DNA of 64,000 nt from JBCCGI01 sp039029355 (GTDB lineage: Bacteria > Planctomycetota > UBA1135 > GCA-002686595), in NCBI GenBank assembly GCA_039029355.1, contig JBCCGI010000033.1:1-64000 (forward strand), in the 5' to 3' direction. Position 1 is the first letter of the stretch; each line of letters starts with the position of its first letter. Under the pieces are notes generated by a model. The model searched no databases. It was not told where the DNA came from and saw only the letters and a list, made by a program, of their open reading frames with translations. Positions 53,401-61,452 of this stretch are shown here, in pieces. Made by a program: the position numbers and the translations under genes.

Positions 53401-53793
53401 GCCGCGATCTTCGCGCTGTCGCTGCTGGGCGTCGAGGCCGACTCCGAGCAGCTCGCGGACGCCGTGCGCTTCGTGCTCGAGCGGGCACCCGACTCCTACC
53501 GCTACACCAGCGACGACGACTTCGTCTTCCGCGCCCAGGGCAACCTCTACTTCTGGTACTACGGCACCCTGGCGATGTTCCGCACGGGCGGTTCGGCGTG
53601 GGACCGGTGGAACGCGCAGATGAAGGAGACCCTGCTCGAAGGCCAGGAGCGGGACGGCTCGTGGGAGGCGATCTCGATCTACTCCGAGTACGCCGGAGAC
53701 GACGACGAGGACCGCGCGTACTCGACGGCGATGTGCGTGCTGACGCTGGAGATCTACTACCGGTACTTCACGCCGCTGCTCGAGGTGAAGTAG
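50404..53793 (+). CDS. PD40 propeller / TonB-like helix / terpenoid-cyclase-like toroid fusion protein
   Basis: 1129 residues. An N-terminal membrane helix (DVVIVLALIAAGAYGAWVAL) is followed by PD40 propeller blades to about residue 310 (ALSPDGRLLVFQAGE, PAFSGDALYFATDRSGEEFGLDLW, GVTADGRVLVFASDRDGSRGGFDLF). A second helix (SLLDLLVLFALLLLALLAFL) precedes a short basic loop (AKRWRGMEILYK). A third helix near 366-384 contains S-C-L-V-H, matching the SxxxH motif of the TonB membrane helix. Then come about 390 residues of Pro/Ala/Glu-rich linker. Residues about 780-1129 form an alpha/alpha toroid of the prenyltransferase/squalene-cyclase type (SGLDYLASIQTEDGYWGSP, AIAFLLAIQDERTGHF-like blocks). 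The catalytic DxDD of cyclases is not evident. Inferred: an ExbB/ExbD-energised protein reaching across the periplasm. Confidence 0.82.
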   Translation: MAAGGFRLNGKDVVIVLALIAAGAYGAWVALEAGGGLGTSWTDGDRVFHDIGSDVRYAIWDDPEPVQGAVNSAETEGRAALSPDGRLLVFQAGERGLGADLYAADLIDGVAFDPRPIAALNTAFDEVAPAFSGDALYFATDRSGEEFGLDLWRAPYSEGRFGVPEPFGPGLNTAADETDPLPLPGSRDVLFASNRPRGMRTDFDLFLAAPAIGAGAEDGFDVLTLGELNSPHEEREPGVTADGRVLVFASDRDGSRGGFDLFRSLRGQVGWLPPSPLDGLNTGASERAPLLSQDGFSLTYSRAVLGPDEGSNAAGAAGADLFRARSRELFALPPRAISLLDLLVLFALLLLALLAFLAKRWRGMEILYKCFLVSCLVHMALLWYLNQVHPEGDPASFGGEDRLFRVRVERAGNVASGSNQERGGALQAERTLVEPEAAPGRLETETEVAAAAPASRSLDRQSHEEALPGRDGMEPTPEAPRNESVVQLADQDAPFERYQGDAPALALAAGPTQSAPLRTEGSSPDRAASKNTAATPAASTFQALARGERATDALPRPSEVVAQPAQRAEPGGAEVALELPEEAFERKSGEVAGFALPAVASVAAPTRDAEGPERATDVQPTAISASEGSDPLPRDVGPLASLAPPTLASGDLPPRRATSDPNPTPSRGEPDVVLRDLAPDELRPPVREVEAPPRFDATNSLAATTTRRAPVVATAEIQPERFRFEAQRDEPAAPQRRSFELASAPAPAADDVPRRMEHTPYRNRFGDEKERALELYGGGEETEAAVKSGLDYLASIQTEDGYWGSPDDFHEKYRHVLVGKSALALLAFLGAGHTQESETEHSDVVERSIAFLLAIQDERTGHFGNSSAYSHGIATYALAECYAITEDEELRPALERAVQRIRSQQITGGEGRNVGGWGYYYPDGSTYRNDRWPRVSVTAWQVMALESARLGGLEVPDEVFDRSRDFLAGAWDGRRGAFRYSHDPGRLNSVYPVLPASTPAAIFALSLLGVEADSEQLADAVRFVLERAPDSYRYTSDDDFVFRAQGNLYFWYYGTLAMFRTGGSAWDRWNAQMKETLLEGQERDGSWEAISIYSEYAGDDDEDRAYSTAMCVLTLEIYYRYFTPLLEVK

Positions 53794-53797
53794 CCGG

Positions 53798-53829
53798 GTG
53801 CGGGGCGCGGACTTTCCCGCGCCCCGCAC
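53798..53829 (+). terminator. Perfect stem terminator after the exbBD operon
   Basis: GTGCGGGGCGCGG and CCGCGCCCCGCAC form a perfect 13-base stem around a six-base loop, five bases after the stop codon. No U-tract follows, as for several other terminators in this window. Confidence 0.65.
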
Positions 53830-53940
53830 CGCATGGCTTGCCGGATACGCGGAGGAGCGACTAGGCTGGCGGCAGCTCGCGATGCCGCTCCGCCCCCCCG
53901 CCGTCCACCAAGGCGCCCGCCGCCGCTGAACGCCGCGCCG

Positions 53941-55464
53941 ATGGCCCGCGTCTTTCTGTCCAGCACCGGGGCCGACCTCTCGGCCTACCGCCAGGCGGCG
54001 ATCGAGACCTGCCTGGCGCTGGGGCTCTTCCCCGTGGCCATGGAGCACTTCGAGGTCGAGGGCTCCGGCGCGGCCGACGCCAGCACCGCCAAGCTCGACA
54101 CCTGCGACGTGTATGTCGGTGTCTTCGCGCACCGCTACGGCACGGTCGACGTCGCGCGCGGCGTCAGCATCGTCGAGCACGAGTACGACCACGCCGGCGC
54201 ACGGGGCGTCGAGCGGCTCTGCTTCCTGGTCGACGACGAGCATCCCTGGCCGCCGTCGTCGGTGGACCACGAGCACCACGCGGCGCTCGCCGCCTTCAAG
54301 GAGCGCGTCGAGGGCGAGGTCGTGCGCGGACGCTTCACGACCGTCTCGGACTTCCGGGCGCAGCTCACGACGGCGCTCGTCGCCTGGAAGGACGCGCACG
54401 GGGTGTCCGCGGACCCCGCCGCGTCCGCGCCTGCGGCGGCCGGCGCGCTGCCTCCGATGCCGTCGCTGGTGCTGGGGCGCACCGCCGTCCTGGGGGAGCT
54501 GCGCGGGCTCCTGTTGGGCGGGAACGAAGACGCGCCGGCGCTGGTCGCGGTGCGCGGATGGCCGGGGGTCGGCAAGACGACCGTCGCGTCGGCGCTGGCG
54601 CACGACGCCGAGCTCGCGCGCGGGTTCCCCGACGGGGTGCTGTGGGTCTCGCTCGGGAAGGCGCCGAACGTGGCGCAGCTCCTGGGCGGCTGGGGGCGCG
54701 CGCTCGGGCTATCCGAGGACGTTCTGCGCGGGCTGCCGGCGGACGAGCTGAACCGGCACCTGTGCGCACGGCTGCGCGACGAGCGGCGGCTCCTGATCAT
54801 CGACGACGTGTGGGATGTGCGCGAGGCGGCTCCCTTCCGGGTCGGCGGCCGGCGCGCGGCGCAGCTCTTCACCACGCGGCTGCAGTCGGTCGCGCGCGAG
54901 CTGGTCGCGACCGAGGAGCAGCTCTACCTCTTGCCCTGCTTCGACGAAGCCGACTCGCTGGCGCTCCTGCGCCTGCTGGCGCCGCGCGCCGTCGAGCTCG
55001 CGCCGGACAAGACCGCCGAGCTGGTGGTCGCGCTCGAGGGTCTGCCGCTCGCGCTGCGCGTGGCCGGCAGCCTGCTGCAGGCCGAAGCCGCCAGCGGCTT
55101 CTCGATCGAGCAGTTGCTCGACGAGCTGCGCGAGGGCGCGGCGCTGCTCTCCTCCGAGGCGCCGGCCGCGGATCTGGACCTCGCCGAGGGCGCCCGCCCG
55201 ACGGTCTCGGTCCTGCTGCGCCGCAGCACCGACCACCTCGACGACGAGCTGCGCGACGCGTTCGCCTTCCTCGGAGCGTTCGCGCCCAAGCCGGCGACGT
55301 TCACGCTCGAAGCGATGGCGCGCGTGTGGGGCGTTCCCGACCCGCGTCCCGCGGCGCGCGCGCTGATCGCGCGCGGGCTGCTCGAGCCGATCCCCGAGAC
55401 CGGCCGCTACCAGATGCACGCGCTGCTCGCGATGCACGCGCGCTCGCTGATCGAGGAGGACTGA
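53941..55464 (+). CDS. STAND NTPase: DUF4062 plus NB-ARC
   Basis: 507 residues. Residues 1-150 are a DUF4062 domain (MARVFLSSTGADLSAYRQAA, LFPVAMEHFE, CDVYVGVFAHRYGTV, SIVEHEYDHA), a TIR-like fold often found at the N-terminus of bacterial NLR-type proteins. From about 175 there is an NB-ARC STAND ATPase: Walker A GWPGVGKTT (about 206), Walker B LLIIDDVWD (about 283), then LFTTRLQSVA, GLPLALRVAG and a winged-helix part ending at YQMHALLAMHARSL. In related proteins a repeat-based sensor follows in the same chain; here the frame stops and the sensor-like part is the next gene. No ribosome site is strong. Likely role: sensing and response to phage or stress (inference from family). Confidence 0.85.
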   Translation: MARVFLSSTGADLSAYRQAAIETCLALGLFPVAMEHFEVEGSGAADASTAKLDTCDVYVGVFAHRYGTVDVARGVSIVEHEYDHAGARGVERLCFLVDDEHPWPPSSVDHEHHAALAAFKERVEGEVVRGRFTTVSDFRAQLTTALVAWKDAHGVSADPAASAPAAAGALPPMPSLVLGRTAVLGELRGLLLGGNEDAPALVAVRGWPGVGKTTVASALAHDAELARGFPDGVLWVSLGKAPNVAQLLGGWGRALGLSEDVLRGLPADELNRHLCARLRDERRLLIIDDVWDVREAAPFRVGGRRAAQLFTTRLQSVARELVATEEQLYLLPCFDEADSLALLRLLAPRAVELAPDKTAELVVALEGLPLALRVAGSLLQAEAASGFSIEQLLDELREGAALLSSEAPAADLDLAEGARPTVSVLLRRSTDHLDDELRDAFAFLGAFAPKPATFTLEAMARVWGVPDPRPAARALIARGLLEPIPETGRYQMHALLAMHARSLIEED

Positions 55465-55466
55465 CG

Positions 55467-58400
55467 ATGGTGCGCCGCTCGCTCGCGCGCAACCGGCATG
55501 CGCTCTTCTACCTGGAGCAGGTCGAGCAACGGGTCGAACGCGGCGAGCGCGCGCTCCTCGTCCCCGAGTGGCCGAACCTCAAGCGCGCGATCGACTGGGC
55601 CAGCGAGAGCGGGCAGCGCACGCTGCTCCACGCGTTCCTCCGGGCCGGCCGCACGCTGCTCGAGGAGCTGAACGCCGGCCCGTCGTTCCTCGCCTGGGCC
55701 GAGGACCTGGTTCGCCTCGTGCGCCGCGACGGCGCGGGCGACGGCGAGGATCTCAACGACGCGCTGGCGATCCTGATCGACGCGCATCAGTGCCTCGCGA
55801 ACTCGCCCGGCCCGGGTCGCTCGCAGGCTCTGAAAGCGGCGAGCGTCGTGGGCCAGGAGCTGCTCAGGCGCTACGGCGAGGAGCACGCGCGCTACCCGCA
55901 GGCGTGCGTCGAGCTGGGCCTGACGCTCTCCCGCCTGGCCGAGGTCTCGCCCAACGAGCGCGCCACTCAGCTGGAGAACGCGGTCGACCACTTCGAGCGC
56001 GCCCTGAACCACGGCGGTGACGACCCGGTCGTGCGCCGGAACGCGCTCTCCAACCGCGCGCTGGCGCTCAAAGACCTGGCCACGCTGCCGGGCCGCGACC
56101 GCGCGCGGCTCATGCACGACGCGCTCACGACCCTGCGCGTCGCCGAGCGCGAGCTGGCCGAGGCCGGCGGGAACCTCGACCAGCTCGCGACCACCCGCCT
56201 GAACATCGCCAACCTCCTGCACGAGTCGCCCGAGGGCGTCGGCGGCTACGCCGAGGATCGACTGCCCGAGGCATTGGAGCTCCTGGAGCGGGTGATCCGC
56301 GATGCCCCGTCGGTCCTGGCCCGCGGGCGAGCGCTGGTGTCGCGGGCCAACATCAACCACTCGCTGGCGGAGCAGCTAGAGGAGGATCCGCGCGCGCGCC
56401 TGCTCGCGGCCCTCGCCAGCCACGACCAGGCCCTGGCCGCCTTCCGCGACCATCCCCTGCTCTACGCGACGAGCCTGAGCAACCGCGCGGGCGTGCTGCT
56501 GGAGCTCGGCCAGCTCGCGGGCGAGGACCGCGCCGCGCGCGCCGATCAGGCGATCGTCGACCTCGAGCAGGCCCTCGCGATCCGCGAGGGCGCCGCCATC
56601 GAGGAGATCACGACGCGCAACAACCTGGCCCAGGCACGGCTCGAGCGGATGCACGCCGCCGGCGAGCCGAGCCTGGTCGAGGTGCAGCGCGCCTTCGTCG
56701 ACGCCGCCGAGGGCTACCGGCTGGCCGAGGCGTTGGAGTACGGCACCCGGCTCCGTGCGCTGCTCGTCGCGCTGCAGCGCGTCCGCGACGAGGCGGCCGC
56801 CCTGGGCGGGCTGGCACACTTCGAGGCCTGGTGGCGCGAGGCCTTCGACCGGCCGCTCCCCGACTGGCCCGCGCCGACCGGGACGGCCCCCTATCCGCAG
56901 GGCGCGGACAGCCTCATGCACAAGCGACGCAGCACGGCGCTGATGCGCTACATGCGCGTCCACTACGCCGAGCGCGTGCGCCTGATGAAGGAGCACGGGG
57001 ACGTGCTGCTCGCCGACGAGACGATCGCACAGCTCGCGCAGCTGGCCGAGGCGCCGGAGCTGGACGAGAGCACGCGCGAGGACCTCCACGTGAAGCTGCA
57101 CTTCTTCCAGCGCAGCAAGGCCCTGGGCGTGGACGGCGCCGTCGCCGAGTGGGAGGCCGACAATCAGCAGTCGCCCAAGCCGCCGCCCGAGGTGGCGGCC
57201 AAGATCCAGCTGCTGCAGGACATGACGCCCGAGGAGGCCAACGAGTACGCCCGCGCGCACCCCGACGAGATCGCCGAGCTGAAGGCCGGCGGCTGGATCG
57301 ACGTCGTCGAGCAGGGCGGCGTGCGGATCCAGGATCCCGGGTTCGTGGAGCGGGTCAGCACGTTCCTCAGCGCGAACGACCTGGAGGAACGCCTGCGGTT
57401 GCTGCGCGAGCACGAGGAGGACCTCTGCTCCTCGTCGGCCGAGGTCGTGTTCGACGCCGCCGAGCAATCGCACCAGGGCCGACTGGGCGTCCTGCAGCGG
57501 CTCGCCCAGCTGCGCCAGCTGGTCGAGCGGACGCGCAGCGTGGGCTTCGAAGCCGCGGCGGAGGAGGCCCGGCGCGAAGAGCGCGACGCCGACAGGTGGC
57601 GCGGGCCGCTCGAGCGCCTGCTCGCCGCCCGCTCCATGACGGAGGCCGGCGAGCTGCTCTTGACCGAGGGCGAGGCCTTGCTGCGCGATGAGGTCGCGCG
57701 CGAGCTCACCATGCTCGTCGAAGCGCAGGAGGCCCCGGCGGCACGACACATGGTCGAGCTGTACCGGACGATGGTCCGCCGCGCGCGCGAGCTTGGCCCG
57801 CGCCGCGCGATCAGCGAGGGCGTCCTGAACTACTACGCGCAGATGCGCTCTCTTGAGGAGCGCCGCGAGTTCCTCGCGCTCGAGCTGGGGAGCGTCCTGC
57901 CCGAGCACGTCGAGCCCTGGTTCGACGAGCTGCTCGAGCTGAACCGCTCGCGGCCGGGCAACCTGCCGTCGATCCGCCGCGCGCGCGACCTGCTGCTGCG
58001 CACCATCGAGATCGGCATCGACGACGCCTTCGCCGAGGAGGAAGCCTGGCTCGCGTCCGTGCAGCGCTTCCAGAAGGTCTACGGCGGCCTGTTCGGCGTC
58101 ACCGTGCCGGAGGGCGTCGCCCTGTTCGAGGAGCATCGCGACGTGCTCACCGATCCCGCCATGCTCGCGATGATCCAAGAGGGCATCGACGCCGCCGAGC
58201 AGATCCCCGAGGAGGTCCAGGGGCACGAGCTGACGGTCGAGGCCATGCGGAGCCAGCTCTGGGCCCTGCGCCGCTGCGCCGCCGAGGGCCCGCATCCGGT
58301 GTTCGACGGCATCGTGCGCGCGCGCAAGGTGCTGCACGAGCTGTCCGAGAGTACGGACGCCGAGGAGAGGCTGCGCCTAGCTCGCGAGAACCAGGAGCTG

Positions 58401-59165
58401 CTGCTGGGAGGCTCCGCCCGCTTCGACCTGGTGCACAGCATGATCGAGAACGGGCAGCGGAAGCCGCACCCGCTGCTGCGCTTCGTCGAGGACTGGAGTG
58501 AGCGCGGGCTGGAGGCGGCCATGGCCGACTACATCCGCGCACGCGAGCACGGCCGGCGGATCGCCCACGCGCTCGACCAGGTCGTCGCCGCCACGTCCTG
58601 GGAGCAGGCACGCGCCTCGCTGCGCGAGCACGCCGAAGTGCTCGACGCGCCGGAGAACCGCGACTTCCTGACCGGCATCACCAAGGACTTCAGCGAAATG
58701 GCGCGCCGGGAGGACGTCGACCCGGGCACGGCGCGCTCGGCGGCGTACCACGTCGAGCTCTTCCAGCGCATCCTGGCCCACGGCACCTCCCGCACGATCG
58801 AGGAGTTCGACCTGCGCTTCTCCGCCGACGTCGACCGGCTGCCGACCGAGACGACCCAGGCCGATCCGACGCACGACGAGCGCATCGCGGCGGCGCTCAA
58901 CGGGCTCTTCGCCAACCGCTCGGTCGAGGCGACCGGGGTCTATATCGAGCACAACCGCGAGCTGCTGCTGTCCGACCGCGCGCTCGACTTGCTGCAGCGC
59001 TCACTGCTCGAGCGTCTGGACAACGCGAAGGCGGTCGAGGCGATCCGCTGGGTCCAGGAGCTGCTCGGCGTGTGCCGCGAGCGGGGCGTGCCGGCGGCGA
59101 CGGCCTGGATGCGGGAACGCGCACGCGCGCGCGGCGCGGGCGGGGCCGAGCCGGAAGGCGACTAG
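55467..59165 (+). CDS. Giant TPR and helical-repeat protein, probable sensor partner of the STAND NTPase
   Basis: 1232 residues. ATG two bases after the STAND stop, preceded by GAGGAGG. Residues 1-330 resemble the TPR sensor that normally follows NB-ARC domains (EWPNLKRAIDWASE, VDHFERALNHGG, LTTLRVAERELAEAG, LASHDQALAAF). From about 505 a second, different repeat of 70-110 residues recurs eight times, each starting with a pattern like L-x-E-H-x-x-L-L. The copies begin near residues 507, 646, 732, 804, 886, 972, 1052 and 1159 and many end in xxGxxxAxxEW/EY. Such repeats occur in CHAT- and STAND-associated proteins of cyanobacteria and actinobacteria. Shares a CTAG stop overlap with the convergent yceH gene. 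Role inferred as ligand recognition and oligomer control. Confidence 0.8.
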   Translation: MVRRSLARNRHALFYLEQVEQRVERGERALLVPEWPNLKRAIDWASESGQRTLLHAFLRAGRTLLEELNAGPSFLAWAEDLVRLVRRDGAGDGEDLNDALAILIDAHQCLANSPGPGRSQALKAASVVGQELLRRYGEEHARYPQACVELGLTLSRLAEVSPNERATQLENAVDHFERALNHGGDDPVVRRNALSNRALALKDLATLPGRDRARLMHDALTTLRVAERELAEAGGNLDQLATTRLNIANLLHESPEGVGGYAEDRLPEALELLERVIRDAPSVLARGRALVSRANINHSLAEQLEEDPRARLLAALASHDQALAAFRDHPLLYATSLSNRAGVLLELGQLAGEDRAARADQAIVDLEQALAIREGAAIEEITTRNNLAQARLERMHAAGEPSLVEVQRAFVDAAEGYRLAEALEYGTRLRALLVALQRVRDEAAALGGLAHFEAWWREAFDRPLPDWPAPTGTAPYPQGADSLMHKRRSTALMRYMRVHYAERVRLMKEHGDVLLADETIAQLAQLAEAPELDESTREDLHVKLHFFQRSKALGVDGAVAEWEADNQQSPKPPPEVAAKIQLLQDMTPEEANEYARAHPDEIAELKAGGWIDVVEQGGVRIQDPGFVERVSTFLSANDLEERLRLLREHEEDLCSSSAEVVFDAAEQSHQGRLGVLQRLAQLRQLVERTRSVGFEAAAEEARREERDADRWRGPLERLLAARSMTEAGELLLTEGEALLRDEVARELTMLVEAQEAPAARHMVELYRTMVRRARELGPRRAISEGVLNYYAQMRSLEERREFLALELGSVLPEHVEPWFDELLELNRSRPGNLPSIRRARDLLLRTIEIGIDDAFAEEEAWLASVQRFQKVYGGLFGVTVPEGVALFEEHRDVLTDPAMLAMIQEGIDAAEQIPEEVQGHELTVEAMRSQLWALRRCAAEGPHPVFDGIVRARKVLHELSESTDAEERLRLARENQELLLGGSARFDLVHSMIENGQRKPHPLLRFVEDWSERGLEAAMADYIRAREHGRRIAHALDQVVAATSWEQARASLREHAEVLDAPENRDFLTGITKDFSEMARREDVDPGTARSAAYHVELFQRILAHGTSRTIEEFDLRFSADVDRLPTETTQADPTHDERIAAALNGLFANRSVEATGVYIEHNRELLLSDRALDLLQRSLLERLDNAKAVEAIRWVQELLGVCRERGVPAATAWMRERARARGAGGAEPEGD

Positions 59166-59848
59166 TCCTCCAGCGACTCCCCGAGCTTCGCGGCCAGGCT
59201 CTCGAGGCCGCGGCGCAGGCGCGCGACCTCGCTCTCCAGCTCGGCGACCTTCTCTCCGAGGTCGACCGGGCGCGGCTTGGGCTCGAAGCGGGCCGCGGGG
59301 TCGGCCGGGGCGCTCGGCGCGGCGGGCGTAGGTGCGGGCGCGGGAGCCGCCGGCTCGTTCGGGGGGCAGAGCAGCTGCGCGAAGCGCGGCGCGCGCGTGC
59401 CCGCTGCCGGCGATAGCTCGGTCACGAGGCCCTTGCGCGTCAGCGCCGTGAGCGTCTCGGCCAGCTCCGGCAGCGACGCGATGGTGACCATGCGGCTGGC
59501 GCGCGTGCGGAGCTCGCCGCGCTGCTGGGGGCCGCGCAGGAGCAGCTCGGCGAGCACGGCCAGCTCGCCGCCCATCAGGCTCAGGGTCTCGCGCGCCGAG
59601 GGCCCGAAGCGCTCGACGCGGCCCGACGCCGGATGGTGCACGCTGGCGAGGTGCTTCTGCTGCAGGCCGTCGAGCGTCAGGCGCGCCTCGGCCTCGGAGA
59701 CCATCATCACCGGGTCGCGGTTGGACTTCTGGTTGCAGCCGGCGAGGAGGGTGTTCATCGAGAGCGGCGACTGGTCGGGCGTCGCGAGCTCCTTTTCGAT
59801 CAGCACGCCGAGAATGCGCGCCTCCAGGGGGTCGAGGTTCGGGATCAT
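59162..59848 (-). CDS. yceH: YceH/DUF480 family winged-helix protein
   Basis: 228 residues. Family core: LDPLEARILGVLIEKELATPDQSPLSMNTLLAGCNQKSNRDPVM and the following winged helices (VLAELLLRGPQQRGELRTRASRM are landmarks), then a Pro/Ala-rich linker and a C-terminal helix (LGEKVAELESEVARLRRGLESLAAKLGESL), as usual in YceH. ATG overlaps the stop of the upstream glutamate-synthase-family gene (ATGA). The stop is shared with the convergent STAND partner gene as CTAG. Molecular role of YceH is not established. Confidence 0.92.
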   Translation of the reverse strand: MIPNLDPLEARILGVLIEKELATPDQSPLSMNTLLAGCNQKSNRDPVMMVSEAEARLTLDGLQQKHLASVHHPASGRVERFGPSARETLSLMGGELAVLAELLLRGPQQRGELRTRASRMVTIASLPELAETLTALTRKGLVTELSPAAGTRAPRFAQLLCPPNEPAAPAPAPTPAAPSAPADPAARFEPKPRPVDLGEKVAELESEVARLRRGLESLAAKLGESLED

Positions 59849-61446
59849 GCGAGCAGCTCCTCCAGAGCGCAGACCATCGTGAACGAGTCGGGCGTCGCCA
59901 TGCGCAGCCAGGCGGCGTACTCGGCCGGCACGTCGGAGCCGAGCAGCTGCCCCGGGCGCAGGTAGTTGTAGATCTCGGCGTAGCTCTTGACGTCGGTGTG
60001 CGAGACGCGCCGGTGGATGTGCCAGGGCATCAGCTCGTCGGGATGACCGAGGCCGGCGGCTCCGACGAGCTCGAGCAGCGCGTGGACCGACTGGTCGTGG
60101 TAGCTCCTGACGCGCTGGGTCTTGTCGGTCACGACCAGCCCGCGTACCAGCCCGGGCTTCTGGGTCGCGACGCCGACCGGGCAATCGTTGGCGTTGCAGC
60201 GCAGCGCCTGGATGCAGCCCAGCGAGAACATGAAGCCGCGCGCCGAGTTGCACAGGTCGGCGCCGGCCGCGATGCGCTTGGCCATCTCGAAGCCGGTGAT
60301 GATCTTGCCCGAGGCGATCACCTTGACGCGCTCGCGCAGGCCGAACCCCACGAGCGAGTTGTGCACGAACACCAGGCCGTCGGTCAGCGGCGAGCCGACC
60401 GAGTTCGCGAACTCGAGCGGCGCGGCGCCGGTGCCGCCCTCGCCGCCGTCGACCGCCAGGAAGTCCGGCGTCAGCTCGGTCTCGACCATCGCCTTGCAGA
60501 GGCCCAGGAACTCCGAGGGGTTGCCGACGCACAGCTTCACGCCGACCGGCTTGCCGCCGGACAGCTCGCGCAGCCGCTGCAGGAACGAGAGCATCTCGCG
60601 CGGGCTCCCGAAGGCCGTGTGCGCCGGCGGCGAGAGGACGCTCTCTCCGATCTTCACGCCGCGGATCTCCGCCACCTCGGGCGTGACCTTCGACGCCGGC
60701 AGGATGCCGCCGTGCCCGGGCTTGGCGCCCTGGGACAGCTTGACCTCGATCATCTTCACCGCGGGCCGCGCCGCGTTCTCGGCGAAGTGGTCGGGGTCGA
60801 AGCGCCCGCGCTCGTCGCGGCAGCCGAAGTAGCCGGTGCCGATCTGCCACACCAGGTCGCCGCCGGGCTCCAGGTGGTACGGGCTGATCCCGCCCTCGCC
60901 CGTGTTGTGGTAGAAGCCGCCGGCCCGGGCGCCGCCGTTGAGCGCGAGCACGGCGTTCTTGGAGAGCGAGCCGTAGCTCATCGCCGAGATGTTCAGGAGC
61001 GACGCGTCGTAGGCCTTCTCCCCCGCGCCGATCCGGATGCGCGGCGCGGGGTCCAGCGCGGGCTGGGCGCAGAAGGAGTGGTTGATCCACTCGTAGCCGC
61101 CCTCGTAGACGTCCCGCTGCGTCCCGAACGGCTGGGTCTGGAGCTCGGCCTTGGCGCGCTGGTAGACCACCGAGCGCAGCTCGCGGCTGAACGGCCGGCC
61201 GTCGGTGTTCGACTCGATGAAGTACTGGTTGATCTCGGGCCGGATCATCTCGAACAGGTAGCGGAAGTGCCCGATCACCGGGAAGTTCCGCAGCACCGCC
61301 CGGCGCTCGTTCATGGCGTCGGAGATGCCGAGGAGGAGCAGCGGCACCAACACCACGAGCAGCCAGAGGATCGGCGGCCAGAAGACCGCGACCAGCGCCA
61401 CCAGCGCGAAGACGGCAACCGCGATGATGACGAAGGGCTTGAGCAT
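59845..61446 (-). CDS. FMN-binding glutamate synthase family protein (membrane-anchored)
   Basis: 533 residues. A strongly hydrophobic N-terminus (VIIAVAVFALVALVAVFWPP and a second helix) anchors a cytoplasmic TIM barrel of the GltB FMN domain type: NISAMSYGSLSKNAVLALN, GEGGISPYH, VKLSQGAKPGHGGILPASKV, VDGGEGGTGAAPLEF and ASGKIITGFEMAKRIAAGADLCNSARGFMF are landmarks. GCIQALRCNANDCPVG supplies the iron-sulfur Cys residues. The glutaminase and other GltB domains are absent, as usual for this family of stand-alone flavoproteins. Six bases downstream of the MscS gene and overlapping yceH, so a minus-strand operon is likely. Confidence 0.9.
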   Translation of the reverse strand: MLKPFVIIAVAVFALVALVAVFWPPILWLLVVLVPLLLLGISDAMNERRAVLRNFPVIGHFRYLFEMIRPEINQYFIESNTDGRPFSRELRSVVYQRAKAELQTQPFGTQRDVYEGGYEWINHSFCAQPALDPAPRIRIGAGEKAYDASLLNISAMSYGSLSKNAVLALNGGARAGGFYHNTGEGGISPYHLEPGGDLVWQIGTGYFGCRDERGRFDPDHFAENAARPAVKMIEVKLSQGAKPGHGGILPASKVTPEVAEIRGVKIGESVLSPPAHTAFGSPREMLSFLQRLRELSGGKPVGVKLCVGNPSEFLGLCKAMVETELTPDFLAVDGGEGGTGAAPLEFANSVGSPLTDGLVFVHNSLVGFGLRERVKVIASGKIITGFEMAKRIAAGADLCNSARGFMFSLGCIQALRCNANDCPVGVATQKPGLVRGLVVTDKTQRVRSYHDQSVHALLELVGAAGLGHPDELMPWHIHRRVSHTDVKSYAEIYNYLRPGQLLGSDVPAEYAAWLRMATPDSFTMVCALEELLA

Positions 61447-61452
61447 GGTCGT

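Noticed and set aside
50404..53793. Functional squalene-hopene cyclase
   Set aside because: The toroid region resembles the fold, but it is about half length, has no visible catalytic DxDD motif, and sits outside the membrane after a TonB-like linker.
50170..54603. 1477-codon open frame on the minus strand
   Set aside because: It is antisense to exbD, the PD40/TonB-like gene and the STAND gene. Its composition (Arg, Gly, Ala, His runs) is typical of a GC-rich shadow frame and shows no domain motifs.
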